From Pantoea coffeiphila (GTDB lineage Bacteria; Pseudomonadota; Gammaproteobacteria; Enterobacterales; Enterobacteriaceae), in the NCBI RefSeq assembly GCF_016909495.1, contig NZ_JAFBFW010000003.1, forward strand, positions 310,001-374,000: a stretch of DNA of 64,000 nucleotides. Direction: 5' to 3'. A program made the translations under genes and the position numbers. Below are positions 33,369 to 41,593 of this stretch, one piece after another (positions within the stretch are counted from its first letter, which is position 1; each line of letters begins with the position of its first letter). Under the pieces are notes generated by a model. The model did not search any database. It worked only from the letters and a program-made list of their open reading frames with translations, and was not told the DNA's origin.

Positions 33369-34367
33369 TTAGTTATCCGGGAATTCACGCAGGAAACGTT
33401 CGGTATCATCCACCATATGGTCGTTGCCGACGAAGAACGGTGAACGCTGGTGCAGCGTTTCTGGAATCAGATCCAGAATGCGGTTTTTACCGTCGCTGGC
33501 CTTGCCGCCCGCCTGCTCGGCGAGGAAGGCCATCGGGTTGCACTCATACAGCAGGCGCAGTTTACCTTTCGGGTGGCTGGCCGTGCTTGGGTACAGATAA
33601 ATTCCGCCTTTCAGCAGGTTGCGGTGGAAGTCCGCCACCAGAGAACCGATATAGCGCGAGGTGTAAGGACGATGGGTGTCCAGATCCTCTTCCTGACAGA
33701 ACTTGAGGTACTTCTTCACGCCCTGCGGGAAACGAATGTAGTTACCTTCGTTAATGGAGTAGGTATAACCCTTCTCCGGGAAGGTCATCTTCTCGGCGCT
33801 GAGGCAGAATACGCCCAGTGACGGATCGTAGGTAAAGGCGTGAACGCCATAGCCAGTGGTGTACACCAGCATGGTGGACGAACCGTAAACCACATAGCCT
33901 GCTGCGACCTGCTGGCTACCCGGCTGCAGGAAGTCTTCTTCGGTTACCGGCGTACCCGGAGGGGTGATACGGCGGTAAATAGAGAAGATCGTTCCAACGG
34001 AAACGTTTACATCGATATTTGAAGAACCGTCGAGAGGGTCCATCAGGACCACGTACTTACCGTTTTCCACACCTTCAAAGATAACGATCTCGTCTTCTTC
34101 TTCAGATGCGATACCGGCAACGATACCCCTGGCCTTCAGCGCGGCTTTCAGTTTTTCGTTCGCGTACAGATCGAGCTTCATTTGTTGCTCGCCCTGCACA
34201 TTTTCAGCGCCGCTTGCGCCAAGAATATCAACCAGGCCTGCTTTGTTGATATCGCGGTGGATGATTTTTGCGCCCAGCTTGATCGCGGAGATCAATGAGG
34301 TCAGTTCACCCGTTGCGTGCGGAAAGTCGTGTTGCTTCTCGACGATAAATTCGCCTAACGTTTTCAT
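33369..34367 (-). CDS. fbp: Fructose-1,6-bisphosphatase class I
   Basis: Fbp hydrolyses fructose 1,6-bisphosphate to fructose 6-phosphate in gluconeogenesis. The 332-residue product matches the E. coli length and has the metal-site segment [22 protein letters not shown] and the family signature around [21 protein letters not shown]. It is transcribed divergently from mpl, 166 bases away. Confidence 0.97.
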   Translation of the reverse strand: MKTLGEFIVEKQHDFPHATGELTSLISAIKLGAKIIHRDINKAGLVDILGASGAENVQGEQQMKLDLYANEKLKAALKARGIVAGIASEEEDEIVIFEGVENGKYVVLMDPLDGSSNIDVNVSVGTIFSIYRRITPPGTPVTEEDFLQPGSQQVAAGYVVYGSSTMLVYTTGYGVHAFTYDPSLGVFCLSAEKMTFPEKGYTYSINEGNYIRFPQGVKKYLKFCQEEDLDTHRPYTSRYIGSLVADFHRNLLKGGIYLYPSTASHPKGKLRLLYECNPMAFLAEQAGGKASDGKNRILDLIPETLHQRSPFFVGNDHMVDDTERFLREFPDN

Positions 34368-34533
34368 AACACAATCCCTGAATCTGCGGTTGAGTAGCAG
34401 CCTGTTTTACAAACTGCAACGTATGCGTACGCAGTTTAGCCGATTGAACGGTAAAGAACATAGGGTAAATCCGTTTCTTCCGCACGATGGGGGCGTTACA
34501 CTGTGCGACGAACTAATAAGGAACAGACCTTCT

Positions 34534-35898
34534 ATGCGTATTCACATTCTCGGTATCTGTGGCACCTTCATGGGCGGCCTGGCGATGCTGGCCCGTTCGC
34601 TGGGGCACGACGTCACCGGCTCTGATGCTAACGTCTATCCGCCAATGAGCACGCTGCTGGAGAAGCAGGGCATTGATTTAATTCAGGGTTATGATGCATC
34701 GCAGCTCGATCCGGCCCCGGATCTGGTGATCATCGGCAACGCAATGAGCCGGGGAAATCCCTGTGTTGAAGCGGTGCTGGAACGTAATATTCCGTACCTG
34801 TCCGGACCTCAGTGGCTGCATGATTTTGTGCTGCGTGACCGCTGGGTCATTGCGGTAGCAGGAACCCACGGAAAAACCACCACGGCGGGCATGACAGCGT
34901 GGATTTTACAGGCCTGCGGCTATGAACCGGGCTTTGTGATCGGTGGGGTGCCGGGCAATTTTGAGGTTTCGGCAAATTTAGGAAAAAGCCCATTTTTTGT
35001 TATTGAAGCGGACGAGTACGACTGTGCGTTTTTTGACAAGCGATCTAAATTTGTTCACTACTGCCCGCGCACGCTGATCCTCAACAACCTCGAATTCGAT
35101 CACGCAGACATCTTTGACGATCTGCGGGCGATCCAAAAGCAGTTCCATCATCTGGTGCGCATCGTGCCGGGTCAGGGGAAAATCATCCTGCCGGAAAACG
35201 ACGCGAACCTGAAGCAGGTGATGGCGATGGGCTGCTGGAGCGAGCAGGAGATCATCGGCGATAACGGCCACTGGCAGGTGAAAAAACTGACGCCGGACGC
35301 TTCCCACTGGGAAGTCTATCTGGACGGTGAACGCGTTGCTGAGGTGAACTGGTCGCTGGTGGGCGAGCACAACATGCATAACGGCATGATGGCAATTGCC
35401 GCCGCGCGACACGTCGGCGTGAAACCGGAAGATGCCGGCCGCGCGCTTAACGACTTTATCAACGCTCGTCGCCGCCTGGAACTGCGTGGTGAAAGCAACG
35501 GCGTTAAAGTCTATGACGATTTTGCCCATCACCCTACGGCGATCCTCGCTACGCTGGCGGCGCTGCGCAGCAAGGTCGGCGGTACCGCACGCATTCTCGC
35601 CGTGCTGGAGCCGCGCTCTAACACCATGAAAATGGGCATCAGCAAGGACGATCTGGCTCCGGCGCTGGGCCGCGCCGACGAAGTGTTCCTCTTCCAGCCG
35701 CACCACATTCCGTGGCAGGTAGTTGAAGTCGCCGAAGCCTGCGTGCAGCCTGCGCAGTGGAGCGCGGATGTCGATACGCTGGTTGAGATGATTGCCAAAA
35801 AAGCTCAGCCGGGCGACTACATCCTGGTCATGAGCAACGGCGGGTTTGGTGGCATTCACCAGAAGCTGCTGGATCGTCTGGCTAAAGTGGAAAAGTAA
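34534..35898 (+). CDS. mpl: UDP-MurNAc:L-alanyl-gamma-D-glutamyl-meso-diaminopimelate ligase Mpl
   Basis: Mpl re-attaches the recycled murein tripeptide to UDP-MurNAc. The 454-residue Mur-ligase-fold protein starts MRIHILGICGTFMGGLAMLA, with the P-loop GTHGKTT at residues 110-116 and a C-terminal Mur ligase domain. The ATG at 34534 follows TAAGGAACAG; the frame extends far upstream without family similarity. Position between fbp and darP is conserved. Confidence 0.96.
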   Translation: MRIHILGICGTFMGGLAMLARSLGHDVTGSDANVYPPMSTLLEKQGIDLIQGYDASQLDPAPDLVIIGNAMSRGNPCVEAVLERNIPYLSGPQWLHDFVLRDRWVIAVAGTHGKTTTAGMTAWILQACGYEPGFVIGGVPGNFEVSANLGKSPFFVIEADEYDCAFFDKRSKFVHYCPRTLILNNLEFDHADIFDDLRAIQKQFHHLVRIVPGQGKIILPENDANLKQVMAMGCWSEQEIIGDNGHWQVKKLTPDASHWEVYLDGERVAEVNWSLVGEHNMHNGMMAIAAARHVGVKPEDAGRALNDFINARRRLELRGESNGVKVYDDFAHHPTAILATLAALRSKVGGTARILAVLEPRSNTMKMGISKDDLAPALGRADEVFLFQPHHIPWQVVEVAEACVQPAQWSADVDTLVEMIAKKAQPGDYILVMSNGGFGGIHQKLLDRLAKVEK

Positions 35899-35932
35899 CC
35901 CAGGGGGACGGTCGCATTGCGAAAGCAACGGG

Positions 35933-35987
35933 CCGGTGTCCGTAAATGCGTTCGTAACCCGTGTCTTATTAATCAGCGGGACACCGG
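35933..35987 (+). repeat. Inverted repeat after mpl
   Basis: CCGGTGTCC (35933-35941) and GGACACCGG (35979-35987) are perfect 9-base complements with a 37-base loop. Could be an mpl terminator-like or REP-like element; no T-run follows. Confidence 0.4.
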
Positions 35988-36067
35988 TGCCTCTGAGTTA
36001 AATCGCGAAGCACGGCCTGAATGGGATTGATTGATCGGGGCGGAAAATGCAGTGCCCGGAGATATCA

Positions 36068-36097
36068 GGACAGGGTGCAAGAGTTGCAGCCCTGTCC
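36068..36097 (-). terminator. Long hairpin downstream of darP
   Basis: GGACAGGG-TGCAA pairs with TTGCA-CCCTGTCC, 13 bp with a single bulged G and a 3-base loop, 7 bases after the darP stop on the minus strand. No T-run is present, but stability makes it a likely 3' end. Confidence 0.6.
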
Positions 36098-36104
36098 AAA
36101 CCGA

Positions 36105-36647
36105 TTACGCTTCGGCCAGCTCGCGCAAATACTGGAAGATTTGACGATAGGCTTTAGGCGGCTTGTTATCCGCTTTCTCTTTCTGCGCGTTACGAATCAT
36201 CGTGCGCAGCTGCTGGCGGTCTGCATCCGGGTACAGATTCAGCACATCCGGTACGGCATCATCGCCCAGTTCAACCAGACGATCGCGCAGCACTTCCAGT
36301 TTATGGAACAGCGCAACCTGCTGGTTGTGGCGATTTTTCAGCTTGTCCAGCGCGGTGCGGATCGGTTCTTCATCACGTGAGCGCAGCATCTTGCCGATCA
36401 GCTGCAGCTGACGGCGACGGCCCTCTTTTTTGATCTTCTGCGCCAGCTCGATCGCGGCACGCAGATCTTCATCCAGCGGGATACGGTCCAGGGAGTTTTT
36501 CCCCAGCTCTACCAGCTCGGCACCGAGGCGTTTCAGCTCTTCGGCGTCGCGTTTAATTTCACTTTTACTGACCCAGATAATCTCTTCGTCTTCTTCTTCT
36601 TCGTTATCGGGTACGTCATCGAGCCAGTCTTCGGGCTGCTTGGTCAT
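36105..36647 (-). CDS. darP: Ribosome biogenesis factor DarP (YjgA)
   Basis: DarP (YjgA) associates with late 50S precursors and helps maturation of the peptidyl-transferase region. The 180-residue product is highly charged and helical: an acidic N-terminus ([32 protein letters not shown]) followed by basic stretches. Conserved position between mpl and pmbA, and divergent from pmbA with 186 bases between. Confidence 0.93.
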   Translation of the reverse strand: MTKQPEDWLDDVPDNEEEEDEEIIWVSKSEIKRDAEELKRLGAELVELGKNSLDRIPLDEDLRAAIELAQKIKKEGRRRQLQLIGKMLRSRDEEPIRTALDKLKNRHNQQVALFHKLEVLRDRLVELGDDAVPDVLNLYPDADRQQLRTMIRNAQKEKADNKPPKAYRQIFQYLRELAEA

Positions 36648-36833
36648 GGTTAGGCTCCAGAAAAAGAGGCTAATGCTATCAGGAAACGCTGGCTACTGCG
36701 AAATTGTTCTCTGAGTCTGTTAGACTCAAATTAACCCTTATCACCCATGCGCGGTTTTGCAGGTGGTTTAAAGCTCAGGATATGAACGAGTTAGGCCACA
36801 GGGAAACCGCACTGTTAATTATACGGCAGGTCG

Positions 36834-38174
36834 ATGAAATTACTCTCCCAAGTTGCAGAACAGCGAAAAATCCTGGAACAGGCGGTCGCGACGGCACTCG
36901 AGCTGGCAAAAGCCGGTTCTGATGGGGCGGAAGTCGCGGTAAGCAAAACTACCGGCATCAGCGTGAGCACGCGCTATGGTGAAGTGGAAAACGTTGAATT
37001 CAACAGCGACGGTGCGCTGGGCATTACCGTTTATCATCAGAATTGCAAAGGTAGCGCCTCATCGACCGACCTTAGCCCTGAAGCGATTAAACGCACCGTT
37101 CAGGCGGCGATCGATATCGCCCGTTACACTTCGGCGGACCCGTATGCGGGCGTTGCCGACCGCGATCTGCTGGCGTTTGAGGCGCCGGATCTGGATCTGT
37201 TCCACCCCGCCGAGATCGATGCGGATCGCGCTATCGAGCTGGCCGCGCGAGCGGAACAGGCTTCCCTGAACGTCGACAAACGTATTACCAATACCGAAGG
37301 CGGCAGCTTCAACAGCCACGTGGGCATCAAAGTCTTTGGCAACAGCCACGGCATGCTGCAGGGCTACTGCTCAAGCCGCCACTCCCTTTCCAGCTGCGTG
37401 ATTGCAGAAGAGAACGGCGACATGGAGCGTGATTACGCTTACACCATCGGGCGGGCGATTACCGATCTGAGTTCACCGGAGTCCGTCGGTGAAGAGTGCG
37501 CCCGCCGTACGCTGTCGCGCCTGTCTCCACGCAAACTTTCCACCATGAAAGCGCCGGTGCTGTTCGCCGCCGAAGTGGCGACCGGCCTGTTTGGTCACCT
37601 GGTCGGGGCAATCAGCGGCGGCAGCGTCTACCGTAAATCGACCTTCCTGCTGGACTCGCTTGGCCAGCAGATCCTGCCGGACTGGCTGACGATCCAGGAA
37701 CAGCCACATTTGCTGAAAGGGCTGGCCTCCACGCCGTTCGACAGCGAAGGTATTCGTACTCAGCAGCGCGACATCATCAAAGACGGCGTACTGCAAACCT
37801 GGCTGCTGACCAGTTACTCCGCGCGCAAACTGGGGCTGAAAAGCACCGGCCATGCGGGCGGTATTCACAACTGGCGTATTGCCGGGCAGGGCCACAATTT
37901 TGAGCAGATGTTGAAGCAGCTGGGCACCGGTCTGCTGGTAACCGAGCTGATGGGGCAGGCGGTGAGCGGCATCACCGGCGACTACTCGCGCGGTGCCTCG
38001 GGCTTCTGGGTTGAAAACGGCGTGATTCAGTATCCGGTCAGTGAAATTACCATCGCCGGTAATTTAAAAGATATGTGGCGCAATATGGTCAGCGTCGGTA
38101 GCGATATTGAAACCCGCAGCAATATTCAGTGCGGTTCCGTTTTGTTACCAGAAATGAATATTGCCGGACAATAA
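36834..38174 (+). CDS. pmbA: Metalloprotease PmbA (TldE)
   Basis: PmbA (TldE) forms a heterodimeric protease with TldD that matures microcin B17 and degrades the antitoxin CcdA. TldE supplies the partner subunit and lacks the HExxxH zinc motif of TldD, as here. The 446-residue product has [25 protein letters not shown] and [17 protein letters not shown], both typical. The tldD partner is not in this window. A strong terminator follows. Confidence 0.95.
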   Translation: MKLLSQVAEQRKILEQAVATALELAKAGSDGAEVAVSKTTGISVSTRYGEVENVEFNSDGALGITVYHQNCKGSASSTDLSPEAIKRTVQAAIDIARYTSADPYAGVADRDLLAFEAPDLDLFHPAEIDADRAIELAARAEQASLNVDKRITNTEGGSFNSHVGIKVFGNSHGMLQGYCSSRHSLSSCVIAEENGDMERDYAYTIGRAITDLSSPESVGEECARRTLSRLSPRKLSTMKAPVLFAAEVATGLFGHLVGAISGGSVYRKSTFLLDSLGQQILPDWLTIQEQPHLLKGLASTPFDSEGIRTQQRDIIKDGVLQTWLLTSYSARKLGLKSTGHAGGIHNWRIAGQGHNFEQMLKQLGTGLLVTELMGQAVSGITGDYSRGASGFWVENGVIQYPVSEITIAGNLKDMWRNMVSVGSDIETRSNIQCGSVLLPEMNIAGQ

Positions 38175-38198
38175 TTTAACAATTTACGCGTAATATAG

Positions 38199-38226
38199 AA
38201 GGCGACTGCAAAGTCGCCTTTTTTTT
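38199..38226 (+). terminator. Intrinsic terminator after pmbA
   Basis: AAGGCGACT/AGTCGCCTT forms a 9-bp stem with a 4-base loop followed by a run of T. Confidence 0.92.
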
Positions 38227-38262
38227 GCAGCATGATACCCGTTTATAAAAATAGGATCTGAT

Positions 38263-38649
38263 ATGCGTAAATTATTGATTGCAATGTTGAGCTCTGCCCT
38301 GTTGTGCGCCGCCTCCCCGCTGCTGGCGCAGGATCTTGAAGGCGACATGGACGTTTTGAAAGGTGCCTTACGGACGGTACAGAAAACCGATGATAAGGCA
38401 GAGATGGTTCGCGCCTTAAGCGATATGCGCACCGCTGCCAGCGATGCGAAAACTCATACGCCGGACAAGCTGGAGGGCCAGCCCGCCGACAGCGCGCAGG
38501 TGAAGGACTATCATGCTGAACTGGATAAGCTGATTGGCCAGATTGACGATAGCCTGAAGCTGGCGAATGCCGGTGATTTAGCCGGAGCAAAGGAACAGGC
38601 GAAGCAATTTGCCGCAACTCGTGACGAAGGCCATAAGAAATTTCGCTAA
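38263..38649 (+). CDS. cybC: Soluble cytochrome b562
   Basis: A periplasmic four-helix-bundle haem protein. The 128-residue precursor has a 22-residue signal peptide (to SPLLA), giving a 106-residue mature protein that equals the E. coli mature length. Haem ligands fall exactly at mature Met7 (QDLEGDM) and His102 (DEGHKKFR). No CxxCH is present, so haem is non-covalent. Its electron partners are unknown. It is the last gene of the 95-min-type block. Confidence 0.93.
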   Translation: MRKLLIAMLSSALLCAASPLLAQDLEGDMDVLKGALRTVQKTDDKAEMVRALSDMRTAASDAKTHTPDKLEGQPADSAQVKDYHAELDKLIGQIDDSLKLANAGDLAGAKEQAKQFAATRDEGHKKFR

Positions 38650-38997
38650 TCGCTGGCGTTATTCACCATCATAAATAAAGACAGGGCCCCGCAGTGGGCC
38701 CTTTTTCCGCCATAAGTTTTTCTTCTTCTTCCATTAAAGTCTTCTCACGAACGTGTCGCTTTTATTCCTGTAACGCATGGATTGCGCAGCGGATTACTGA
38801 TAATGCGCCGTAATTTTCATAGTTAAATTAAAAATGCACGAATTAACGTTTTTGCGAGCCGGATCGCTCTTGTTGGCATTATTTCCGTTTCGAAGTGGAA
38901 AAAGTCGTTCTCCACAGAAAAGCGCTCCGGCGGTACTTTATTCGCATCAGCAAAAAGGTTTCTGGTATTAGCCGAAACGTAACACAGGGGGATCGAT
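38650..38997 (+). other. cybC to accessory operon intergenic region
   Basis: 348 bases holding the cybC terminator (38683-38706) and the presumed control region of the accessory operon. Two imperfect palindromes stand out: TTTCC/GGAAA around TTCGAA at 38882-38901, and GTTTC-GG/CC-GAAAC at 38958-38978, close to the first start codon. Either could be the operator of the PRD regulator. No clear sigma-54 promoter was found. Confidence 0.5.
38683..38706 (+). terminator. Intrinsic terminator after cybC
   Basis: AGGGCCC/GGGCCCT stem with a 6-base loop followed by TTTTT. Confidence 0.85.
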
Positions 38998-39330
38998 GTG
39001 AGTAATGGAACGTTGTCGGCCACAGAACGCAGCGACGAAATTCAGGCTTTGGCAGAGCAGGTGATGGCGCAAATTGCCGGACTGTTTGCAGAACGAGCCA
39101 TTGTGCCTAACGCGGTTCAGCAACAGATGCTGACTTCGCACGTTAAGGCGATGGCACTGCGATCGCTCACCGGCGAACCGCTGCCGGAGGTGGAGGCAGA
39201 ACTGTTTGAAGATATTTCAGCAGCGTCGATGACGTTGGCGCAGCAGGTGGTGGATCTGTTTGGCAACCTGCCCAAAGAGGAAGCCTGGCTCCTCTCCGTA
39301 CATTTTGAAGTGGCGAAAGAAAACGCCTGA
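38998..39330 (+). CDS. Stand-alone PRD-domain protein
   Basis: A 110-residue protein consisting of one PTS regulation domain. The two conserved PRD histidines are present at H48 (TSHVKAMALR) and H102 (LLSVHFEVAKEN), so it could be phosphorylated by HPr or an EII component. It has no DNA- or RNA-binding domain. The start is GTG after AGGGGGA. It heads the operon and matches the small PRD proteins (EF_0829/AHA_3910 type) known only from this conserved gene cluster. Role unknown; perhaps a phosphorylation decoy or partner of the regulator encoded at 44788-46698. Confidence 0.75.
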   Translation: MSNGTLSATERSDEIQALAEQVMAQIAGLFAERAIVPNAVQQQMLTSHVKAMALRSLTGEPLPEVEAELFEDISAASMTLAQQVVDLFGNLPKEEAWLLSVHFEVAKENA

Positions 39331-39421
39331 TTAGCCCGGTTAGCTTGTCATTTTGGGGTTGGGAAACTGACAGCACCACCGAGGTTACGCGTAGTAACTC
39401 ATTCAATTTAAGGAACACAGC

Positions 39422-39781
39422 ATGTCTCAAATTATTGTAGTGATCGGCGATCGTTTAGGTAAAGGCCAGAAAGTTGCTGCGGGCGTCGAGAAAGCTGGCG
39501 GTAAAGCCATTGTGGTACCGGGCGTAGCGGCAGATATGAAGCTGGGCGATGTGATGAAAGCGGAAAATGCCACCTTCGGCATCTCGTTCTGCGGCAGCGG
39601 CGGTGCCGGTGCGATCACCGCGCAGACCAAGTATGGCTATAAAGCGAAATACGGCATGCGTTCCGTCGATGAGGGCGTTACCGCCATCAACGAGGGGGCG
39701 AACGTGCTGGGCTTCGGCTTTATGGATAAAGAAGAGCTGGGCGAGCGTCTGGTTCTGGCCTGGCAGAAGAAGCACGGCTGA
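39422..39781 (+). CDS. SFCGS-family glycine-rich protein
   Basis: A 119-residue soluble protein of unknown function, named for its motif (GISFCGSGGAGAITAQTKYGYKAKYGMRSV). A Rossmann-like start (IIVVIGDRLGKGQKVAAGV) is visible. The CGSGGAG loop recalls the Cys-containing phosphate loop of PTS EIIB proteins, but this is only a visual resemblance. Its stop codon overlaps the next start by one base (TGATG), so it is translated together with the DUF4312 protein. Confidence 0.75.
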   Translation: MSQIIVVIGDRLGKGQKVAAGVEKAGGKAIVVPGVAADMKLGDVMKAENATFGISFCGSGGAGAITAQTKYGYKAKYGMRSVDEGVTAINEGANVLGFGFMDKEELGERLVLAWQKKHG

Positions 39782-40080
39782 TGAAAGAGCAATTCACCAC
39801 GACGGTGACCGTCAGCGGTAAAGGCGACAGCAAGGGCAAAGCCTTTGCTGATGCCCTCAGCCGGGTACAAAACACGGTACTGAAATCCACCAGCAAAATC
39901 CTGCTGCGCATTGAACCGGTTGATGTTCAGGTGCTGCGGGCCACGCAGAGCGTTAAAACCGAGAAGTTTTTGTTCTTCTTCCTCGCGCGCGAACGACGGC
40001 TGTACAGCGTGGATCTGGCGATTACCGTCAATGTCTCGGTGGTTGATGCCGAGCAGGTGGATTTCTCCTCGAAAAGCTAA
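39781..40080 (+). CDS. DUF4312 family protein
   Basis: A 99-residue soluble protein of unknown function that occurs only with the genes around it. The sequence alternates short strands and helices (FTTTVTVSGKGDSKGKAFADAL, DLAITVNVSVVDAEQVDF) and has no transmembrane segment. It starts on the last base of the SFCGS gene stop and ends 33 bases before the DUF4311 gene. Constant co-occurrence with two membrane proteins suggests a soluble subunit of the same complex. Confidence 0.75.
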   Translation: MKEQFTTTVTVSGKGDSKGKAFADALSRVQNTVLKSTSKILLRIEPVDVQVLRATQSVKTEKFLFFFLARERRLYSVDLAITVNVSVVDAEQVDFSSKS

Positions 40081-40113
40081 AAACGTTGGGCAATAAAACT
40101 AAAGGAAAAGCTA

Positions 40114-40890
40114 ATGTTTTTAATCATTTTATTTAAATCGCTGATTATCGGCGGGCTGGTTGGGGTCGGCGTTGGCGCCGGTGCCGCCCGCATGTTTCAC
40201 GCCCCGACGTCTCAGGGAATGGGCGCATTTCGTACACTGGGTGAGCTGAACTCCTGTGAAGGCGATCCGGCCTCTCACTTCTCGTTCGGACTGGGCTTCT
40301 TCTTTAACGCCTGGGCGTCATCGGTTGCCGCCGGCTCCTTCACCCAGGACGTTGATCACCGCATTATCCCGAACTGGGGTGCGGCCGCGCTGATGGTGAA
40401 GAACCGCAACGTGGCGGAAACGCTGCATAACCCGAAAAAGATGGCGATTGCCTGCGGCATCATCGGCATGATCGTCGTCGCTTTCCTCAACTCTACCGCC
40501 TCAGCCGTACCGGCAGCGCTACAGGTCACGGCGGTTAAAGTACTGGTTCCGGCCGCAAACCTGCTGGTGAATACCGTCATGCCGGTGATCTTCTGGCTGG
40601 CGGCAATCGATGCCGGTAAGAAATCCGGTTTCTGGGCAACCATTTTCGGCGGCCTGGCGCAGTTGATCATGGGCAACGCCGTACCGGGCCTGGTACTGGG
40701 CATCCTGATTGGTAAGGGTGTGGAAGAAGCGGGCTGGAATCGCGTCACCAAAGTGATGATGGTCGCCATTGTGCTGCTGTTCGTGCTGAGCGGTTTCTTC
40801 CGTGGTTTCGATATGAAGATGCTGGAATCCTTCCAGCTCGGCGTACCGGGCTGGCTGGAGATGATCCACAACTCCCTGAGCGGCAAATAA
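40114..40890 (+). CDS. DUF4311 integral membrane protein
   Basis: A 258-residue polytopic membrane protein of unknown function. Hydrophobic stretches include LIILFKSLIIGGLVGVGVGAG, MAIACGIIGMIVVAFLNST, LLVNTVMPVIFWLAAI, LVLGILIGKG and VMMVAIVLLFVLSGFF, about six to seven helices. The acidic/Cys segment ELNSCEGDPASHFSFGLGFFFNAW is a likely functional site. It pairs with the DUF4310 gene 13 bases downstream; together they are the probable membrane channel of an uptake system. Confidence 0.78.
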   Translation: MFLIILFKSLIIGGLVGVGVGAGAARMFHAPTSQGMGAFRTLGELNSCEGDPASHFSFGLGFFFNAWASSVAAGSFTQDVDHRIIPNWGAAALMVKNRNVAETLHNPKKMAIACGIIGMIVVAFLNSTASAVPAALQVTAVKVLVPAANLLVNTVMPVIFWLAAIDAGKKSGFWATIFGGLAQLIMGNAVPGLVLGILIGKGVEEAGWNRVTKVMMVAIVLLFVLSGFFRGFDMKMLESFQLGVPGWLEMIHNSLSGK

Positions 40891-40903
40891 GAGGACGATG
40901 GAA

Positions 40904-41548
40904 ATGGAAGAGTCAAAACGCGGTTTTTGGTACGACGACTGGTCATTCCCGATCTTTGTCGGCCTGCTTTCTGCCGGGGTGTTCGCCGGTACACACATGT
41001 ATTACGTCTATGGCCTGGGTGCCTTTAACGAAGTGGCCTTTGTTTCGATGCTGCGTTCGGGCATGGAAACCGGCGTTTATGGTGCGGTAGCGGCCTTCGG
41101 TGCCAGCTTCCTGTTTGCCCGCATCATTGAAGGCTCGCTGGTGGGGATTCTTGATATCGGCGGCGCTATCCAGACCGGTATCGGCCTGGGCGTTCCCGCG
41201 TTGCTGCTGGGCGCGGGCTTCGTTTTCCCCGTGGCGAACTTTGCCGCGTCGCTGGTTACCGGCATGGTGCTCGGGCTGGCGGTGGGCTACATCATTATTC
41301 TGGCACGTAAATTCACCATCAATAACAGCGACTCCACCTACGGTGCGGATGTGATGATGGGCGCGGGTAATACCTCAGGCCGCTTCCTCGGGCCGTTGAT
41401 TATCCTCTCCGCGATGACCGCATCGATTCCGATTGGTCTGGGTTCGCTGGTGGGTTCACTGCTGTTTTACCTTTGGGGTAAACCGATTACCGGCGGGGCT
41501 ATTCTCGGTGCGATGGTGCTGGGTGCCATCTTCCCGATCGCCCTGTAA
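40904..41548 (+). CDS. DUF4310 integral membrane protein
   Basis: A 214-residue polytopic membrane protein of unknown function. Hydrophobic segments include FPIFVGLLSAGVFAGTHMYY, GAVAAFGASFLFARIIEGSLVG, IGLGVPALLLGAGFVFPV and the Gly-rich C-terminus (LVGSLLFYLWGKPITGGAIL). I choose the ATG at 40904, 8 bases after GAGGA; the ATG at 40898 is also in frame but too close to that site. It always accompanies DUF4311 in this cluster type. Confidence 0.78.
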   Translation: MEESKRGFWYDDWSFPIFVGLLSAGVFAGTHMYYVYGLGAFNEVAFVSMLRSGMETGVYGAVAAFGASFLFARIIEGSLVGILDIGGAIQTGIGLGVPALLLGAGFVFPVANFAASLVTGMVLGLAVGYIIILARKFTINNSDSTYGADVMMGAGNTSGRFLGPLIILSAMTASIPIGLGSLVGSLLFYLWGKPITGGAILGAMVLGAIFPIAL

Positions 41549-41593
41549 TCACTCAACGTGGCGGCCAGCGCCGCCACGATCCGGAGGTTCACC

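Noticed and set aside
34243-34533. Long N-terminal extension of mpl overlapping fbp
   Set aside because: The family N-terminus MRIHILGICGTFMGG starts at 34534 after a good ribosome-binding site, and the upstream part is antisense to fbp.
36105-36647. Plus-strand frames opposite darP and other long antisense frames (for example inside tamB, fbp and the accessory operon)
   Set aside because: They are antisense shadows of well-supported genes caused by codon bias; none has family features.
38870-38900. Possible sigma-54 promoter (TTGGCA...) before the accessory operon
   Set aside because: The -12 GC dinucleotide is missing at the required distance, and the operon's regulator is not a LevR-type sigma-54 activator.
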